Counted from the first letter of the stretch, positions 7,683 to 15,134 are shown. The stretch: DNA of 18,343 nucleotides from CAZTXD01 sp964617995 (GCA_964617995.1 CAZTXD010000064.1:1-18343); one strand, 5' to 3'. Notes: generated by a model not told the origin, from the sequence alone. A program made the numbers and translations.

Positions 7683-7721
7683 GTGAACGGAATTGCTCCT
7701 GACAGGTGCAATTCCGTTCAC
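7683..7721. repeat. 14-bp perfect inverted repeat upstream of sufC, terminator stem or operator
   Basis: GTGAACGGAATTGC (7683-7696) and GCAATTCCGTTCAC (7708-7721) are perfect 14-bp inverted arms around an 11-base loop. The structure begins 12 bases after the stop of the second LLM gene and ends 42 bases before the sufC start. It could stop readthrough from the LLM genes, although only a weak GGTTTCTGC follows rather than a U-run. Alternatively it could be a regulator site for the suf operon. The symmetry is certain; the role is not. Confidence 0.75.
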
Positions 7722-7763
7722 GGTTTCTGCTCGCGCCGGTGCCCGCCATACCATGGGAGGATC

Positions 7764-8516
7764 GTGAGCACCCCTCTTCTCCAGATCGAGAACCTCCACG
7801 TCGAGGTCGACGGAACTCCCATCCTCAAGGGCGTCGACCTCACGGTCGACCACGGCGAGATCGCCGCCCTCATGGGACCCAACGGCTCCGGCAAGTCCAC
7901 CCTGGCCAACGTCCTCATGGGACATCCCGGCTACGTCGTGACCGAGGGAAGGATCCTCTACAAGGGAGAGGACATCACCGACGCCGCTCCCACCGCCCGG
8001 GCTCAGAAAGGGCTCTTCCTGGCCTTCCAGTACCCCGAGGAGATCCCCGGAGTCTCGGTGATCCAGTTCCTCCGCCAGGCCCTCTCCAACCGCACCGGGA
8101 TCGACTACACGGTGCTGGAGCTGCGGCTCAAGATCATGGAGACGATGAGGGAGCTGGGCATCGAATCGTCGTTCGCCGACCGGCACCTCAACGAAGGCTT
8201 CTCCGGAGGGGAACGGAAGCGCAACGAAGTGCTGCAGATGGCCATCCTGGAGCCAGAGATGGCCGTGATGGACGAGACCGACTCGGGTCTGGACATCGAC
8301 GCCCTCCGGATCGTCGCCGATGGTGTGAACCGGCTCGCCACCTCCGAGCGTGGTTTCTTGATCATCACCCACTACCAGCGTCTTCTCGACCACGTCACGC
8401 CCCACCGGGTCCATGTGTTCATGGACGGACGGATCACCGCCAGCGGTGGCAGCGAACTGGGCGAGCGCCTGGAAGAGGAGGGATACGATGCCTTCCGCCA
8501 GCCGTTACCGGCGTGA
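7764..8516 (+). CDS. sufC: SufC, Fe-S cluster assembly ATPase, copy 1 (250 aa)
   Basis: The ABC-type ATPase of the SUF iron-sulfur cluster scaffold, normally bound to SufB and SufD in the cytosol. Walker A is GPNGSGKST, the Q-loop is AFQYPEEIPGVSV, and the signature is FSGGERKR inside the SufC hallmark LNEGFSGGERKRNEVLQM. Walker B is AVMDETDSGLDIDAL and the H-loop is ITHYQRLLD, so all catalytic parts are present. The start is GTG 7764 with GGGAGG immediately upstream (3-base spacing, rather short). Upstream in-frame ATG codons lie inside the inverted repeat and are unlikely. It heads a sufC-sufS-sufU-tauE operon without sufB or sufD next to it, which is unusual, and a second complete sufC lies at 16933-17739. 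Confidence 0.93.
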   Translation: MSTPLLQIENLHVEVDGTPILKGVDLTVDHGEIAALMGPNGSGKSTLANVLMGHPGYVVTEGRILYKGEDITDAAPTARAQKGLFLAFQYPEEIPGVSVIQFLRQALSNRTGIDYTVLELRLKIMETMRELGIESSFADRHLNEGFSGGERKRNEVLQMAILEPEMAVMDETDSGLDIDALRIVADGVNRLATSERGFLIITHYQRLLDHVTPHRVHVFMDGRITASGGSELGERLEEEGYDAFRQPLPA

Positions 8517-8553
8517 CGGCATAACCCTCCCTGAGAGATCGTTGACACAGACA

Positions 8554-9777
8554 ATGGCCCTTCTAGACACCAAGGCAATCCGAGCCGACTTCCCCGTCTT
8601 CGCGGACAAGGACCTCCATTTCCTGGATTCGGGCGCCAGCTCGCTGAAGCCGCGCCAGGTCATAGAGGCGATGGCCGAGTTCACCGGGCACGGTTACGCC
8701 AACGTCCATCGCGGCGCCTACAAACTGTCCATCGCGGCCACCGAGCGCTACGAGGCCGTCCGCGACCAGGTCGCTTCCTTTCTCGGCACGCCCGAGCCCG
8801 ACGAGATCGTGTTCGTGCGAGGCACCACTTCGGGCATCAACCTCCTGGCCCACGGTTGGGGATCGAATCACCTCCGACCGGGCGACCGCATCCTCCTCAC
8901 CGAAATGGAGCACCACGCCAACCTCGTCCCCTGGCAGATGGTGGCCCGCCGCACCGGCGCCCGCCTCGACTTCATCCCCCTGGGAGAAGACCACCGTCTC
9001 GACCTGACCCACCTCGACCGCCTCCTCGACTCCGACACCAAGGTCGTCTCGATCACGGGCATGTCGAACGTGCTGGGCACCATTCCACAACTCCCCGAGA
9101 TCCTGGACGCCGCTCGTTCGGTGGGTGCCTTCTCGGTCGTCGACGCCGCTCAACTGGTGCCTCACTTCCCCGTCGACGTCACTTCCCTGGGAGCAGACGC
9201 CATCACCTTCTCGGGTCACAAGATGCTGGGACCGACCGGGATCGGCGTCGTCTGGGCCCGACCCGAGCGGCTGGAGGAGATCGAGCCGATCGAGGGAGGC
9301 GGCTCCATGATCTCCGACGTCACGCTCCACGGGGCGACATGGACGAAGATCCCCCACCGCTTCGAGGCCGGCACACCGCCGATCATCGAGGCCATCGGCC
9401 TGGGTGCCGCCCTCGACTACCTGGAGAAGGTGGGCATGCCGGCGATCGCCGCCCACGACACCGCCCTCACCGCCTACGCCCTAGAGGCCCTTGCCACCGT
9501 TCCCCAGCTCACCATCCAGGGGCCGGCGAGCTCGGAGTCCCGGGGTGGCGTGATCAGCCTCACCCTGGGCGACGTCCACGCCCACGACCTGGCCACCATC
9601 CTCGACCAGCACGACGTGGCGGTCCGGGCCGGCCATCACTGCGCCAAGCCCCTGATGCGGGTGCTGGGGGTGGCAGCCACCGCCCGGGCCTCGTTCTACG
9701 TCTACACCACCACCGAGGACATCGACGCGCTGGTGGCGGCACTCGGCGAGGCCGGCCGGCTCTTCGGGGTCTCCTGA
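8554..9777 (+). CDS. sufS: SufS, type II cysteine desulfurase (407 aa)
   Basis: A PLP-dependent desulfurase converting cysteine to alanine and an enzyme-bound persulfide that feeds Fe-S assembly. The N-terminal LDSGASSLKPRQVIEAM (24-40) and NVHRGAYKLSIAATERYE (50-67) are typical. TEMEHHANLVPWQ (117-129) holds the PLP-stacking histidine. FSGHKMLGPTGIGV (219-232) carries the Schiff-base Lys223. RAGHHCAKPLMRVLG (358-372) carries the active-site Cys363 of the group II class. Length matches the family's 405-410 aa. ATG 8554 is used; an in-frame TTG at 8542 is possible. The stop overlaps the sufU start by one base, indicating coupled expression with its sulfur acceptor. Confidence 0.94.
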   Translation: MALLDTKAIRADFPVFADKDLHFLDSGASSLKPRQVIEAMAEFTGHGYANVHRGAYKLSIAATERYEAVRDQVASFLGTPEPDEIVFVRGTTSGINLLAHGWGSNHLRPGDRILLTEMEHHANLVPWQMVARRTGARLDFIPLGEDHRLDLTHLDRLLDSDTKVVSITGMSNVLGTIPQLPEILDAARSVGAFSVVDAAQLVPHFPVDVTSLGADAITFSGHKMLGPTGIGVVWARPERLEEIEPIEGGGSMISDVTLHGATWTKIPHRFEAGTPPIIEAIGLGAALDYLEKVGMPAIAAHDTALTAYALEALATVPQLTIQGPASSESRGGVISLTLGDVHAHDLATILDQHDVAVRAGHHCAKPLMRVLGVAATARASFYVYTTTEDIDALVAALGEAGRLFGVS

Positions 9778-10217
9778 TGGCTCTCGAGGACCTCTACCGG
9801 GATGTGATCCTGGACCACTACCGCAACCCTCGGCATCGCAAGCCGCTGGATGCCCCCGACTCCACCGCCGAGGGAGTCAACCCGTTGTGCGGCGACGAGG
9901 TGACGGTCGAGGTCAACTTCGACGGCGACACCGTTTCGGACATCTCGGTGCAGGGCCAGGGTTGCTCGATCAGCCAGTCGTCGGCCTCGATGATGTCGGA
10001 CATGGTGATAGGCAAGAGCCGCGCTGAGATCCGCTCGGTGGCGGAGCGGTTCCACGACATGATGACCGCCGAGGACGAGCAAGCCGCCGGTTTCGACCCC
10101 GCCCGACCCGGATCCGTGCTCGGGGACCTCGAGGCGCTGCAGGGCGTGCGGCGCTACCCGGTCCGGATCAAGTGCGCCAGCCTCCCCTGGACCACCCTGG
10201 AACAGGCGCTCGGTTGA
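9777..10217 (+). CDS. sufU: SufU, zinc-dependent sulfur-transfer partner of SufS (146 aa)
   Basis: A SufU/IscU-like fold protein that accepts persulfide sulfur from SufS and activates it. MALEDLYRDVILDHYRNPRH at the N terminus is the usual IscU/SufU opening. The zinc ligands expected from Bacillus SufU are all present: Cys38 and Asp40 in NPLCGDEV, Cys63 in QGQGCSIS, and Cys133 in RIKCASLPW. The insertion between the second and third cysteine regions (about residues 100-120) separates SufU from scaffold-type IscU. The start overlaps the sufS stop in TGATG. The next gene begins within its own stop codon, so three genes are tightly coupled. Confidence 0.93.
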   Translation: MALEDLYRDVILDHYRNPRHRKPLDAPDSTAEGVNPLCGDEVTVEVNFDGDTVSDISVQGQGCSISQSSASMMSDMVIGKSRAEIRSVAERFHDMMTAEDEQAAGFDPARPGSVLGDLEALQGVRRYPVRIKCASLPWTTLEQALG

Positions 10218-11050
10218 CCCACCCGCAGGGCGAAGCCGACCCGGCCGAGGTTGACGCGGCCGACACATCTTCACGACCGGCTCCGGGAACGGCGATAGCG
10301 ATCGGACTCGGCGCCGGGGCGCTCTCGGGCCTGTTCGGCGTGGGCGGTGGGATACTCATCGTCCCCGCCCTCACGATCCTGGCCCGGATGGAGCAGCGCC
10401 TCGCCCACGGCACCTCCCTGGCGGCCACCGCCCCGTTGGCAGCGGCAGCGCTGGTCGGTTACGCCCTGGCGGGCGAGGTGGACTGGCTGGTCGCACTCCT
10501 CATGCTCACCGGATCCCTCCTCGGCGCCGTCCTCGGCACCCACCTCCTCGGTCGTCTCCCCGTCGGCATCCTGCGATGGGGCTTCGCCCTGCTCCTGGTC
10601 CTCACCGCCGTCCGCATGCTGATCGCCGTGCCCGAGGGCCCCGGCGTGGTAGCCATCGACCCGCTGGCAGCGGGCGGTCTCGCCTCCATCGGGCTCTTCA
10701 CCGGATCGGTCGCCGGCCTGATGGGGGTGGGAGGCGGGGTGATCATGGTGCCCGCCCAGACCGTGCTGTTCGAGGTCTCGGCGGCGATGGCCAAGGGCAC
10801 ATCGCTGGCCGTGATCGTTCCGACGGCGGTGGTCGGGAGCGTGAGGAACGTTCGCAAGGGCAACACCGACCTGCGCACTGCCGGCGTGGTGGCGGGCGCC
10901 GGCGTCCTCTCTTCGTTCGTCGCGTCGCAGGTGTCCATCGGGCTCGACGACCGGCTGTCCGCCGTGCTGTTCGGCGGATTGCTCCTCGTGGCGGCCGTGC
11001 GCCTCGTGTTGAGCAACCAGCGAACGGAGACAACCATCTCGTCGACGTAA
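10214..11050 (+). CDS. TauE/SafE-family membrane exporter, putative sulfite/sulfur-anion exporter (278 aa)
   Basis: An integral membrane protein of the TauE/SafE (DUF81) family, with about eight hydrophobic helices arranged as two related halves. Each half begins with the family motif: GALSGLFGVGGGILIVPAL near residues 34-52, and GSVAGLMGVGGGVIMVPAQ in the second half. Members export sulfite, sulfoacetate or other organic/inorganic sulfur anions. The start is taken as TTG 10214, because it overlaps the sufU stop as TTGA, a standard coupling arrangement; an in-frame ATG lies inside sufU at 10172. Its position behind SufS and SufU suggests removal of sulfur by-products or excess, which is inference. 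Confidence 0.85.
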   Translation: MTHPQGEADPAEVDAADTSSRPAPGTAIAIGLGAGALSGLFGVGGGILIVPALTILARMEQRLAHGTSLAATAPLAAAALVGYALAGEVDWLVALLMLTGSLLGAVLGTHLLGRLPVGILRWGFALLLVLTAVRMLIAVPEGPGVVAIDPLAAGGLASIGLFTGSVAGLMGVGGGVIMVPAQTVLFEVSAAMAKGTSLAVIVPTAVVGSVRNVRKGNTDLRTAGVVAGAGVLSSFVASQVSIGLDDRLSAVLFGGLLLVAAVRLVLSNQRTETTISST

Positions 11051-11082
11051 CATCGGAGGCGAGCCGGCCCGGGAGCCCACCG

Positions 11083-11883
11083 ATGGACGACAAGACCGAA
11101 TTCACCGACCGGCGGATGCCGGTGATCTACCTCAGTCACGGAGCTCCGCCTCTCGCCGACGATCCCCTCTGGACCCGGCAGCTGGCGGAGTGGTCGGCGG
11201 CCATGCCCAGACCCGGCTCGGTGCTGATGGTGTCGGCGCACTGGGAGGAGGATCCCCTGACTGTCTCCGCCACCACCACCGTCCCCCTCTACTACGACTT
11301 CTGGGGCTTCCCCGACCGCTACTACCAGGTCCAGTATCCCGCTCCGGGGGCTCCGGCCCTGGCGGACGAGGTCACGAAGCTGCTGTCGGGCTCCCACGAT
11401 GTGCACCGCGACCCGACACGGGGCCTGGATCATGGCGCCTACGTGCCGCTGGTGGAGATGTATCCCGAGGCCGACGTCCCGGTGCTCCAGATCTCTATGC
11501 CCACCCTCGATCCCGCCACCTTGTTCGAGGTGGGGCGCCGACTAGCACCTCTTCGTGACCAGGGGGTGCTGATCGTCGGCAGCGGTTTCAGCACGCACAA
11601 CCTGCGCGAAATGAACTGGCATCTGGGTCCGGAGGGGCCCGCACCGAGCTGGTCGAGTGAGTTCGACGACTGGCTCCGGGGTTGCCTGGCGACCGGCGAT
11701 GTGGACTCGCTGATCGATTTCGAGCGGGCCGCCCCCGCCGCTCATCTGGCTCATCCCCGCACCGAGCATTTCGCCCCGTTGTTCGTGAGCCTCGGCGCCA
11801 GCACCGATGCCGGCAGCGTCGGAGAGTCGACGGTGGAAGGTTTCTGGTTCGGGCTGTCCAAACGCTCGGTCCAGTTCGAGTAG
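11083..11883 (+). CDS. DODA-type class III extradiol ring-cleavage dioxygenase (266 aa)
   Basis: A LigB-superfamily dioxygenase close to bacterial YgiD and plant 4,5-DOPA dioxygenase, a metal-dependent enzyme that opens catechol-type rings. Metal-ligand histidines are expected at His19 (YLSHGAPPL), His53 (VSAHWEED) and His229 (RTEHFAPLF). His117 (GLDHGAYVPL) and His172 (GFSTHNL) are also family-conserved. Length (about 260 aa) is normal. ATG 11083 has GGGAG 7 bases upstream. It follows tauE by 32 bases on the same strand, so it may share the suf transcript, although the functions have no obvious link. The physiological substrate is unknown. Confidence 0.9.
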   Translation: MDDKTEFTDRRMPVIYLSHGAPPLADDPLWTRQLAEWSAAMPRPGSVLMVSAHWEEDPLTVSATTTVPLYYDFWGFPDRYYQVQYPAPGAPALADEVTKLLSGSHDVHRDPTRGLDHGAYVPLVEMYPEADVPVLQISMPTLDPATLFEVGRRLAPLRDQGVLIVGSGFSTHNLREMNWHLGPEGPAPSWSSEFDDWLRGCLATGDVDSLIDFERAAPAAHLAHPRTEHFAPLFVSLGASTDAGSVGESTVEGFWFGLSKRSVQFE

Positions 11884-11888
11884 TCGCA

Positions 11889-11974
11889 GTTGTCGGTTGT
11901 CGGTTCTCGGTTGTCGGTTGAGTCGGAAGTCGGAAGGCAGTGGTCGGTTGTCAGTTCTCGTTTGTCGGTAGACG
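11889..11974. repeat. Degenerate 7-bp tandem repeat, consensus GTTGTCG
   Basis: Starting 6 bases after the dioxygenase stop, the sequence runs as near-perfect heptamers: GTTGTCG, GTTGTCG, GTTCTCG, GTTGTCG. Two interrupted units (GTTGAGTCG, GAAGTCG) and a spacer follow, then GTTGTCA, GTTCTCG, TTTGTCG, GTAGACG to 11974. The block sits between two convergent genes and does not look coding. It resembles simple-sequence heptamer tracts found between genes in various bacteria. Its function is unknown. Confidence 0.85.
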
Positions 11975-12046
11975 GCCGCTGGGGAGCCAAGCTACGGCGG
12001 ATGGCCCCGACCATCCCGGGGCTCAGCCGCGTGCAGCCGTGGGGGG

Positions 12047-12067
12047 TGTGGGGAGAGTCCCCCCACA
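12047..12067. terminator. GC-rich hairpin between convergent genes, possible bidirectional terminator
   Basis: TGTGGGG (12047-12053) pairs perfectly with CCCCACA (12061-12067) around a 7-base loop. It lies in the spacer between the rightward dioxygenase gene and the leftward xseB gene, where a terminator would be expected. There is no T-run on either strand after the stem, so an intrinsic mechanism is doubtful. The remainder of the spacer (11975-12083) shows nothing else recognisable. Confidence 0.4.
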
Positions 12068-12083
12068 AATCAACACGGTCCTT

Positions 12084-12299
12084 TCAGCGGTTCCCGGTGT
12101 CGGGTTCGAAGTCTTCCAGGACTTCCTCCAGGCGCTCACCGACCGCCGTGAGACGCTCCCGGCAGAACCCCAACAGCTCGGCTGCCCGCTGCACGTCGTC
12201 GAGAAGCCCGTCGACGTCGACGTCCTCGCCGCGGAGCCGGCCATGTATGGCACGCAGCTCCTCGAGGGCCGCCCGGTAGGTCAGGTCACCCTCAGGCAT
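12084..12299 (-). CDS. xseB: Exodeoxyribonuclease VII small subunit (71 aa)
   Basis: A short helical protein matching the ExoVII small subunit, which binds along the large-subunit coiled coil and is needed for nuclease activity. The characteristic opening is LTYRAALEELRAIHGRL (6-22), followed by the helical middle VDGLLDDVQRAAELLGFCRERL with the family's C-R-x-x-L pattern, and an acidic C-terminal tail. Length is normal (60-85 aa). ATG 12299 overlaps the last 8 bases of xseA, so the subunits are translationally coupled. It is the last gene of the fumC-xseA-xseB operon. Confidence 0.93.
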   Translation of the reverse strand: MPEGDLTYRAALEELRAIHGRLRGEDVDVDGLLDDVQRAAELLGFCRERLTAVGERLEEVLEDFEPDTGNR

Positions 12300-13524
12300 C
12301 CGTCTCCTCCACCAGCACCGTGGCCGTCCCGTCCGCCAGACGCAGGTCGAGGCGATCACCCGGCGCCACCGCCCGGACCGAGCGCACCACGCCGCCGTCG
12401 GCATCGGTGACGAGGGCGAAGCCTCGCCGCAGGGTTGGCTCCACTCCGATGGCGGCCAGCATCTCCTCCATCGCGGTCACAGTCGACGCCCCGTCTCGCA
12501 CCGCCCGCCGGGCACCGTCGGCTATCCCCACCTCCAGGTGCCGAAGGCCGTCCCGCTGACGGGCCAGCGAAGTTCTCGCCTCCCCGAGCTGAGCGGCGAC
12601 GCGGTCCAGTCTCCCAGCGGCGCGCCGGCAGGCCGCCCGGGCCTCATCTGCGATCATCCGCCGGGCGGTATCGATCCGTCCGGCATACTCGCCCACCCTG
12701 CTCACCAGCCATTCCCCGGCGGCGCTGGGAGTCTTCACGGACACCGCCACCGCTTCGTCGACCACCGTGCGATCCGTCTCGTGGCCGATACCCGCCACCA
12801 CGGGAACCGGACACCTCGCCACGGCCCGTCCCAGCTTCTCGCTGTCGAAGGCGGCCAGGTCGAGCTTGGCTCCTCCCCCGCGCACGATGGCGATGACGTC
12901 CACCTGCCGGCGGGCCAGCCTCCCCAGGGCGTCCTCGATGCCTTCCGAAGCCCCCTCGCCCTGCATCGCCGCCTGGGCGGTGACGACACCGAAGCGGTAT
13001 CCGGAGCGCCGGAGCTGGTCCAGGAAGTCGGCGTGTGCAGCCGAGCCCCTGCTGGTCACCAGCCCGACCTCGAGAGGTACCAGGGGGAGGGGAAGCCGGC
13101 CGTTGGCCTGGAGGGTACCCTCGGCGGCCAGCCGCCGAAGCACCTCCTGGCGGTCCAGAGCCAGCCGCCCCGCTATGAACTCCGGGTCGAGCTCGAGCAG
13201 CGACAGCCGCACCGTCGATCTCCGACGATCGAGGCCGAGCACCGCCCTGATTCGAACCTCGATGCCTTCACGAATCGCTCCGACGCCGGCTGCTTCCAGC
13301 CGACGATCGATGTCGTGCATCACCCGGCCCCTCGCCGCCACCTCGACGACCTGGCCGTCGGCGGCAGGGTCGACCAGCCGGAAGAACGCTGCTCCCCGGG
13401 CGCTCCGACGGAAGCCTGAGATCTCGCCCCTCACCCACAACGGACCCGGGACCGTCCGAGCCAGGGCCTCGTCGATCCGTCCCAGCAACTCGGAGACGGT
13501 CAGGGTTTGCGGCTCGCCGCTCAC
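12292..13524 (-). CDS. xseA: Exodeoxyribonuclease VII large subunit (410 aa)
   Basis: The catalytic subunit of the single-strand-specific exonuclease ExoVII. Residues 1-100 form an OB-fold (TVSELLGRIDEAL, GPLWVRGEISGF). The catalytic core includes VGLVTSRGSAAHADFLDQL, the conserved IAIVRGGGAKLDLAAFDSEKL, and VPVVAGIGHETDRTVVDEA followed by KTPSAAGEWL. A coiled-coil region (roughly residues 265-345) and a C-terminal beta part with LRRGFALVTDADGG complete the usual order. GTG 13524 is chosen: it overlaps the fumC stop as ATGTGA, and the protein starts where the family starts. The longer in-frame extension to 13872 is low-complexity antisense of fumC. Length is near the family norm of 400-450 aa. 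Confidence 0.93.
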   Translation of the reverse strand: MSGEPQTLTVSELLGRIDEALARTVPGPLWVRGEISGFRRSARGAAFFRLVDPAADGQVVEVAARGRVMHDIDRRLEAAGVGAIREGIEVRIRAVLGLDRRRSTVRLSLLELDPEFIAGRLALDRQEVLRRLAAEGTLQANGRLPLPLVPLEVGLVTSRGSAAHADFLDQLRRSGYRFGVVTAQAAMQGEGASEGIEDALGRLARRQVDVIAIVRGGGAKLDLAAFDSEKLGRAVARCPVPVVAGIGHETDRTVVDEAVAVSVKTPSAAGEWLVSRVGEYAGRIDTARRMIADEARAACRRAAGRLDRVAAQLGEARTSLARQRDGLRHLEVGIADGARRAVRDGASTVTAMEEMLAAIGVEPTLRRGFALVTDADGGVVRSVRAVAPGDRLDLRLADGTATVLVEETDA

Positions 13525-14912
13525 ATCACGCCGCCTTCGGTCATCCGTTTGATGTCGAGTGCGGCGTCGAGCTCTTCGGGATCCATCAACCCCTGCTCCA
13601 GCACCAGCTCGCGTACCGAACGACCCGACGCCGACGCCTCCTTGGCGATGCGGGCGCCGGCGTCGTAGCCGATGTAGGGGTTGAGGGCGGTGACGACGAT
13701 GGCGTTCCGCTCCACCAGTTCGCGGGCCCGCTCGGTGTTCGCCTCCAGGCCGACCACGCACCTGTCGGCGAACACCCCCGCGCTGGTGGCGAGGATGTGG
13801 ATGGACTGGAGGAGGTTGTGGGCCATCACCGGCATCATCACGTTCAACTCGAAGTTGCCGTTGGCGCCACACCAGGCCACTACCGTGTCGTTGCCCATCA
13901 CCTGGGCGGAGACCTGCATGAGCATCTCCGACATGACCGGGTTCACCTTGCCGGGCATGATCGACGAGCCCGGCTGGAGGCCCGGTATCCGCAGCTCGGC
14001 GATGCCGGAGGTAGGCCCGGAGCCGAGCCAGCGGATGTCGTTGGCGATCTTGAACAAAGACCCGGCCACCGTCTTGAGGGCACCGGACGCCATCACCACC
14101 GCATCCTTGGCGGCCTGGGCCTCGAAGTGGTCCTCCGCTTCCCGGAAGGGATGACCGGTACGTTCCGCCATGAGAGCGATGGTGGCGGCGGCGAACCCGT
14201 CAGGAGCGTTGATCCCCGTGCCGACGGCGGTCCCTCCCAGCGCCAGCTCCTCGAGACCGGCGACAACCGTCTCCAGCCTCTCGATCCCGTTGTGGACCTG
14301 GGTGGCGTATCCGCCGAACTCCTGGCCCAACGTCACGGGGGTGGCGTCCATGAGGTGGGTGCGACCCGACTTGACGACGTCGGAGAACTCCTCCGCCTTG
14401 GCTCGAAGCGCGTCCGTCAGGACCTCCAGGGCGGGGATCAGCTCCTCTCGCAGCCCAGCCACCGCGGCGACGTGGATCGCCGTGGGTATGACGTCGTTGG
14501 AGGATTGGCCGAAGTTGACATGGTCGTTGGGATGGACCAGCTTCGACCCGGGCTCGCCCCCCAGAATCTGCGTCGCCCGGTTGGCGATCACTTCGTTGGC
14601 GTTGGTGTTGGTGGACGTTCCCGACCCGGTCTGGAAGATGTCGAGCACGAAATGATCGTCGAGATCCCCGTCCATGACCTCGTCGGCCGCTTCCCGCACC
14701 GCCGCCACCACCTGCCCATCCAGGTTGCCCATGTCACCGGACACCGACGCCGCCGAGCCTTTCAGCAGGCCCAGGGCCCAGATGAAGCGCCGGGAGAAGC
14801 CGATCCCCGAGATCGGGAAGTTGTCCTTCGCTCGTTGGGTGGACGCCCCGTACAACGCCTCGGCGGGAACCCGCACCTCACCCATGGAGTCCTTTTCGAT
14901 ACGTTCACCCAT
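13521..14912 (-). CDS. fumC: Class II fumarate hydratase (463 aa)
   Basis: Iron-independent fumarase of the TCA cycle, interconverting fumarate and malate as a homotetramer. The N-terminal EKDSMGEVRVPAEALYGAST is typical. TGSGTSTNTNANEVIANRA (95-113), HPNDHVNFGQSSND (127-140) and GRTHLMDATPVTLGQE (183-198, His186 catalytic) form the active site together with the signature GSSIMPGKVNP (315-325). Length is exactly that of standard FumC. ATG 14912 has a good AAGGAG 6 bases upstream. The stop overlaps the xseA start, so the metabolic enzyme and the nuclease are co-transcribed. Class II enzymes include aspartase and argininosuccinate lyase, but these motifs fit fumarase best. Confidence 0.95.
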   Translation of the reverse strand: MGERIEKDSMGEVRVPAEALYGASTQRAKDNFPISGIGFSRRFIWALGLLKGSAASVSGDMGNLDGQVVAAVREAADEVMDGDLDDHFVLDIFQTGSGTSTNTNANEVIANRATQILGGEPGSKLVHPNDHVNFGQSSNDVIPTAIHVAAVAGLREELIPALEVLTDALRAKAEEFSDVVKSGRTHLMDATPVTLGQEFGGYATQVHNGIERLETVVAGLEELALGGTAVGTGINAPDGFAAATIALMAERTGHPFREAEDHFEAQAAKDAVVMASGALKTVAGSLFKIANDIRWLGSGPTSGIAELRIPGLQPGSSIMPGKVNPVMSEMLMQVSAQVMGNDTVVAWCGANGNFELNVMMPVMAHNLLQSIHILATSAGVFADRCVVGLEANTERARELVERNAIVVTALNPYIGYDAGARIAKEASASGRSVRELVLEQGLMDPEELDAALDIKRMTEGGVM

Positions 14913-14955
14913 GTTCGCTCCTTGCGTTCCTCCGACGGTAGTGGACCCACCCCGA

Positions 14956-15134
14956 CCGTTTTCGCGGCTAGCAATAGCGGGCCGGCGCGGCGTAGCTGCG
15001 CGCCAACCGTCAGTGGGGCCCGCGGGGGGGGGGGGGGCCNNNNNNNNNNCGTCCCCCGGCGGTTTTGGCCCCCCCCCCGACGTTTTCCCCCCATCCCCGG
15101 CGCGCTTTGGCGCGAATTGGATGCGCGAAAACGG
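14956..15134. repeat. Hairpin-rich spacer bounded by inverted CCGTTTTCGCG, with copy 2 of the palindromic repeat
   Basis: The fumC-GNAT spacer is bounded by CCGTTTTCGCG (14956-14966) and its reverse complement CGCGAAAACGG (15124-15134). Bases 15100-15134 match 14-48 at 31 of 35 positions without gaps. Bases 15081-15099 (CGTTTTCCCCCCATCCCCG) resemble the left arm expected for the same palindrome, but with many positions turned to C. The right end abuts the stop of the leftward GNAT gene (15135), as copy 1 lies just beyond a leftward gene. Inside, GGCGCGGCGTAGCTGCGCGCC-like sequence (14982-15002) can also fold. Sequence quality near the gap limits interpretation. Confidence 0.6.
15040..15049. 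other. Assembly gap (10 N) flanked by G and C homopolymers
   Basis: Ten N bases lie between a run of 14 G (15024-15037, then CC) and a C-rich stretch (CGTCCCCCGG, then 10 C). This marks a scaffold join or unresolved hairpin. The adjoining homopolymers and the C-biased left arm of the repeat suggest low-quality base calls, so 15020-15100 should not be trusted at base level. The true distance between the flanking parts is unknown. Confidence 0.95.

Noticed and set aside
7683..7763. ATG upstream extension of sufC copy 1
   Set aside because: The extra residues would be encoded by the inverted repeat and have no family counterpart. GTG 7764 follows a GGGAGG.
11889..11974. CRISPR array
   Set aside because: Units are 7 bp and directly adjacent without unique spacers, and no cas genes are present.
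12047..12067. Certain intrinsic terminator
   Set aside because: The stem is good but no T-run follows on either strand, so it is listed only as a possible terminator.
13525..13872. In-frame N-terminal extension of xseA
   Set aside because: It lies wholly inside fumC on the same strand, is Arg/Gly/His-rich and lies before the normal start of the ExoVII OB-fold. The GTG at 13524 overlaps the fumC stop as expected for coupling.
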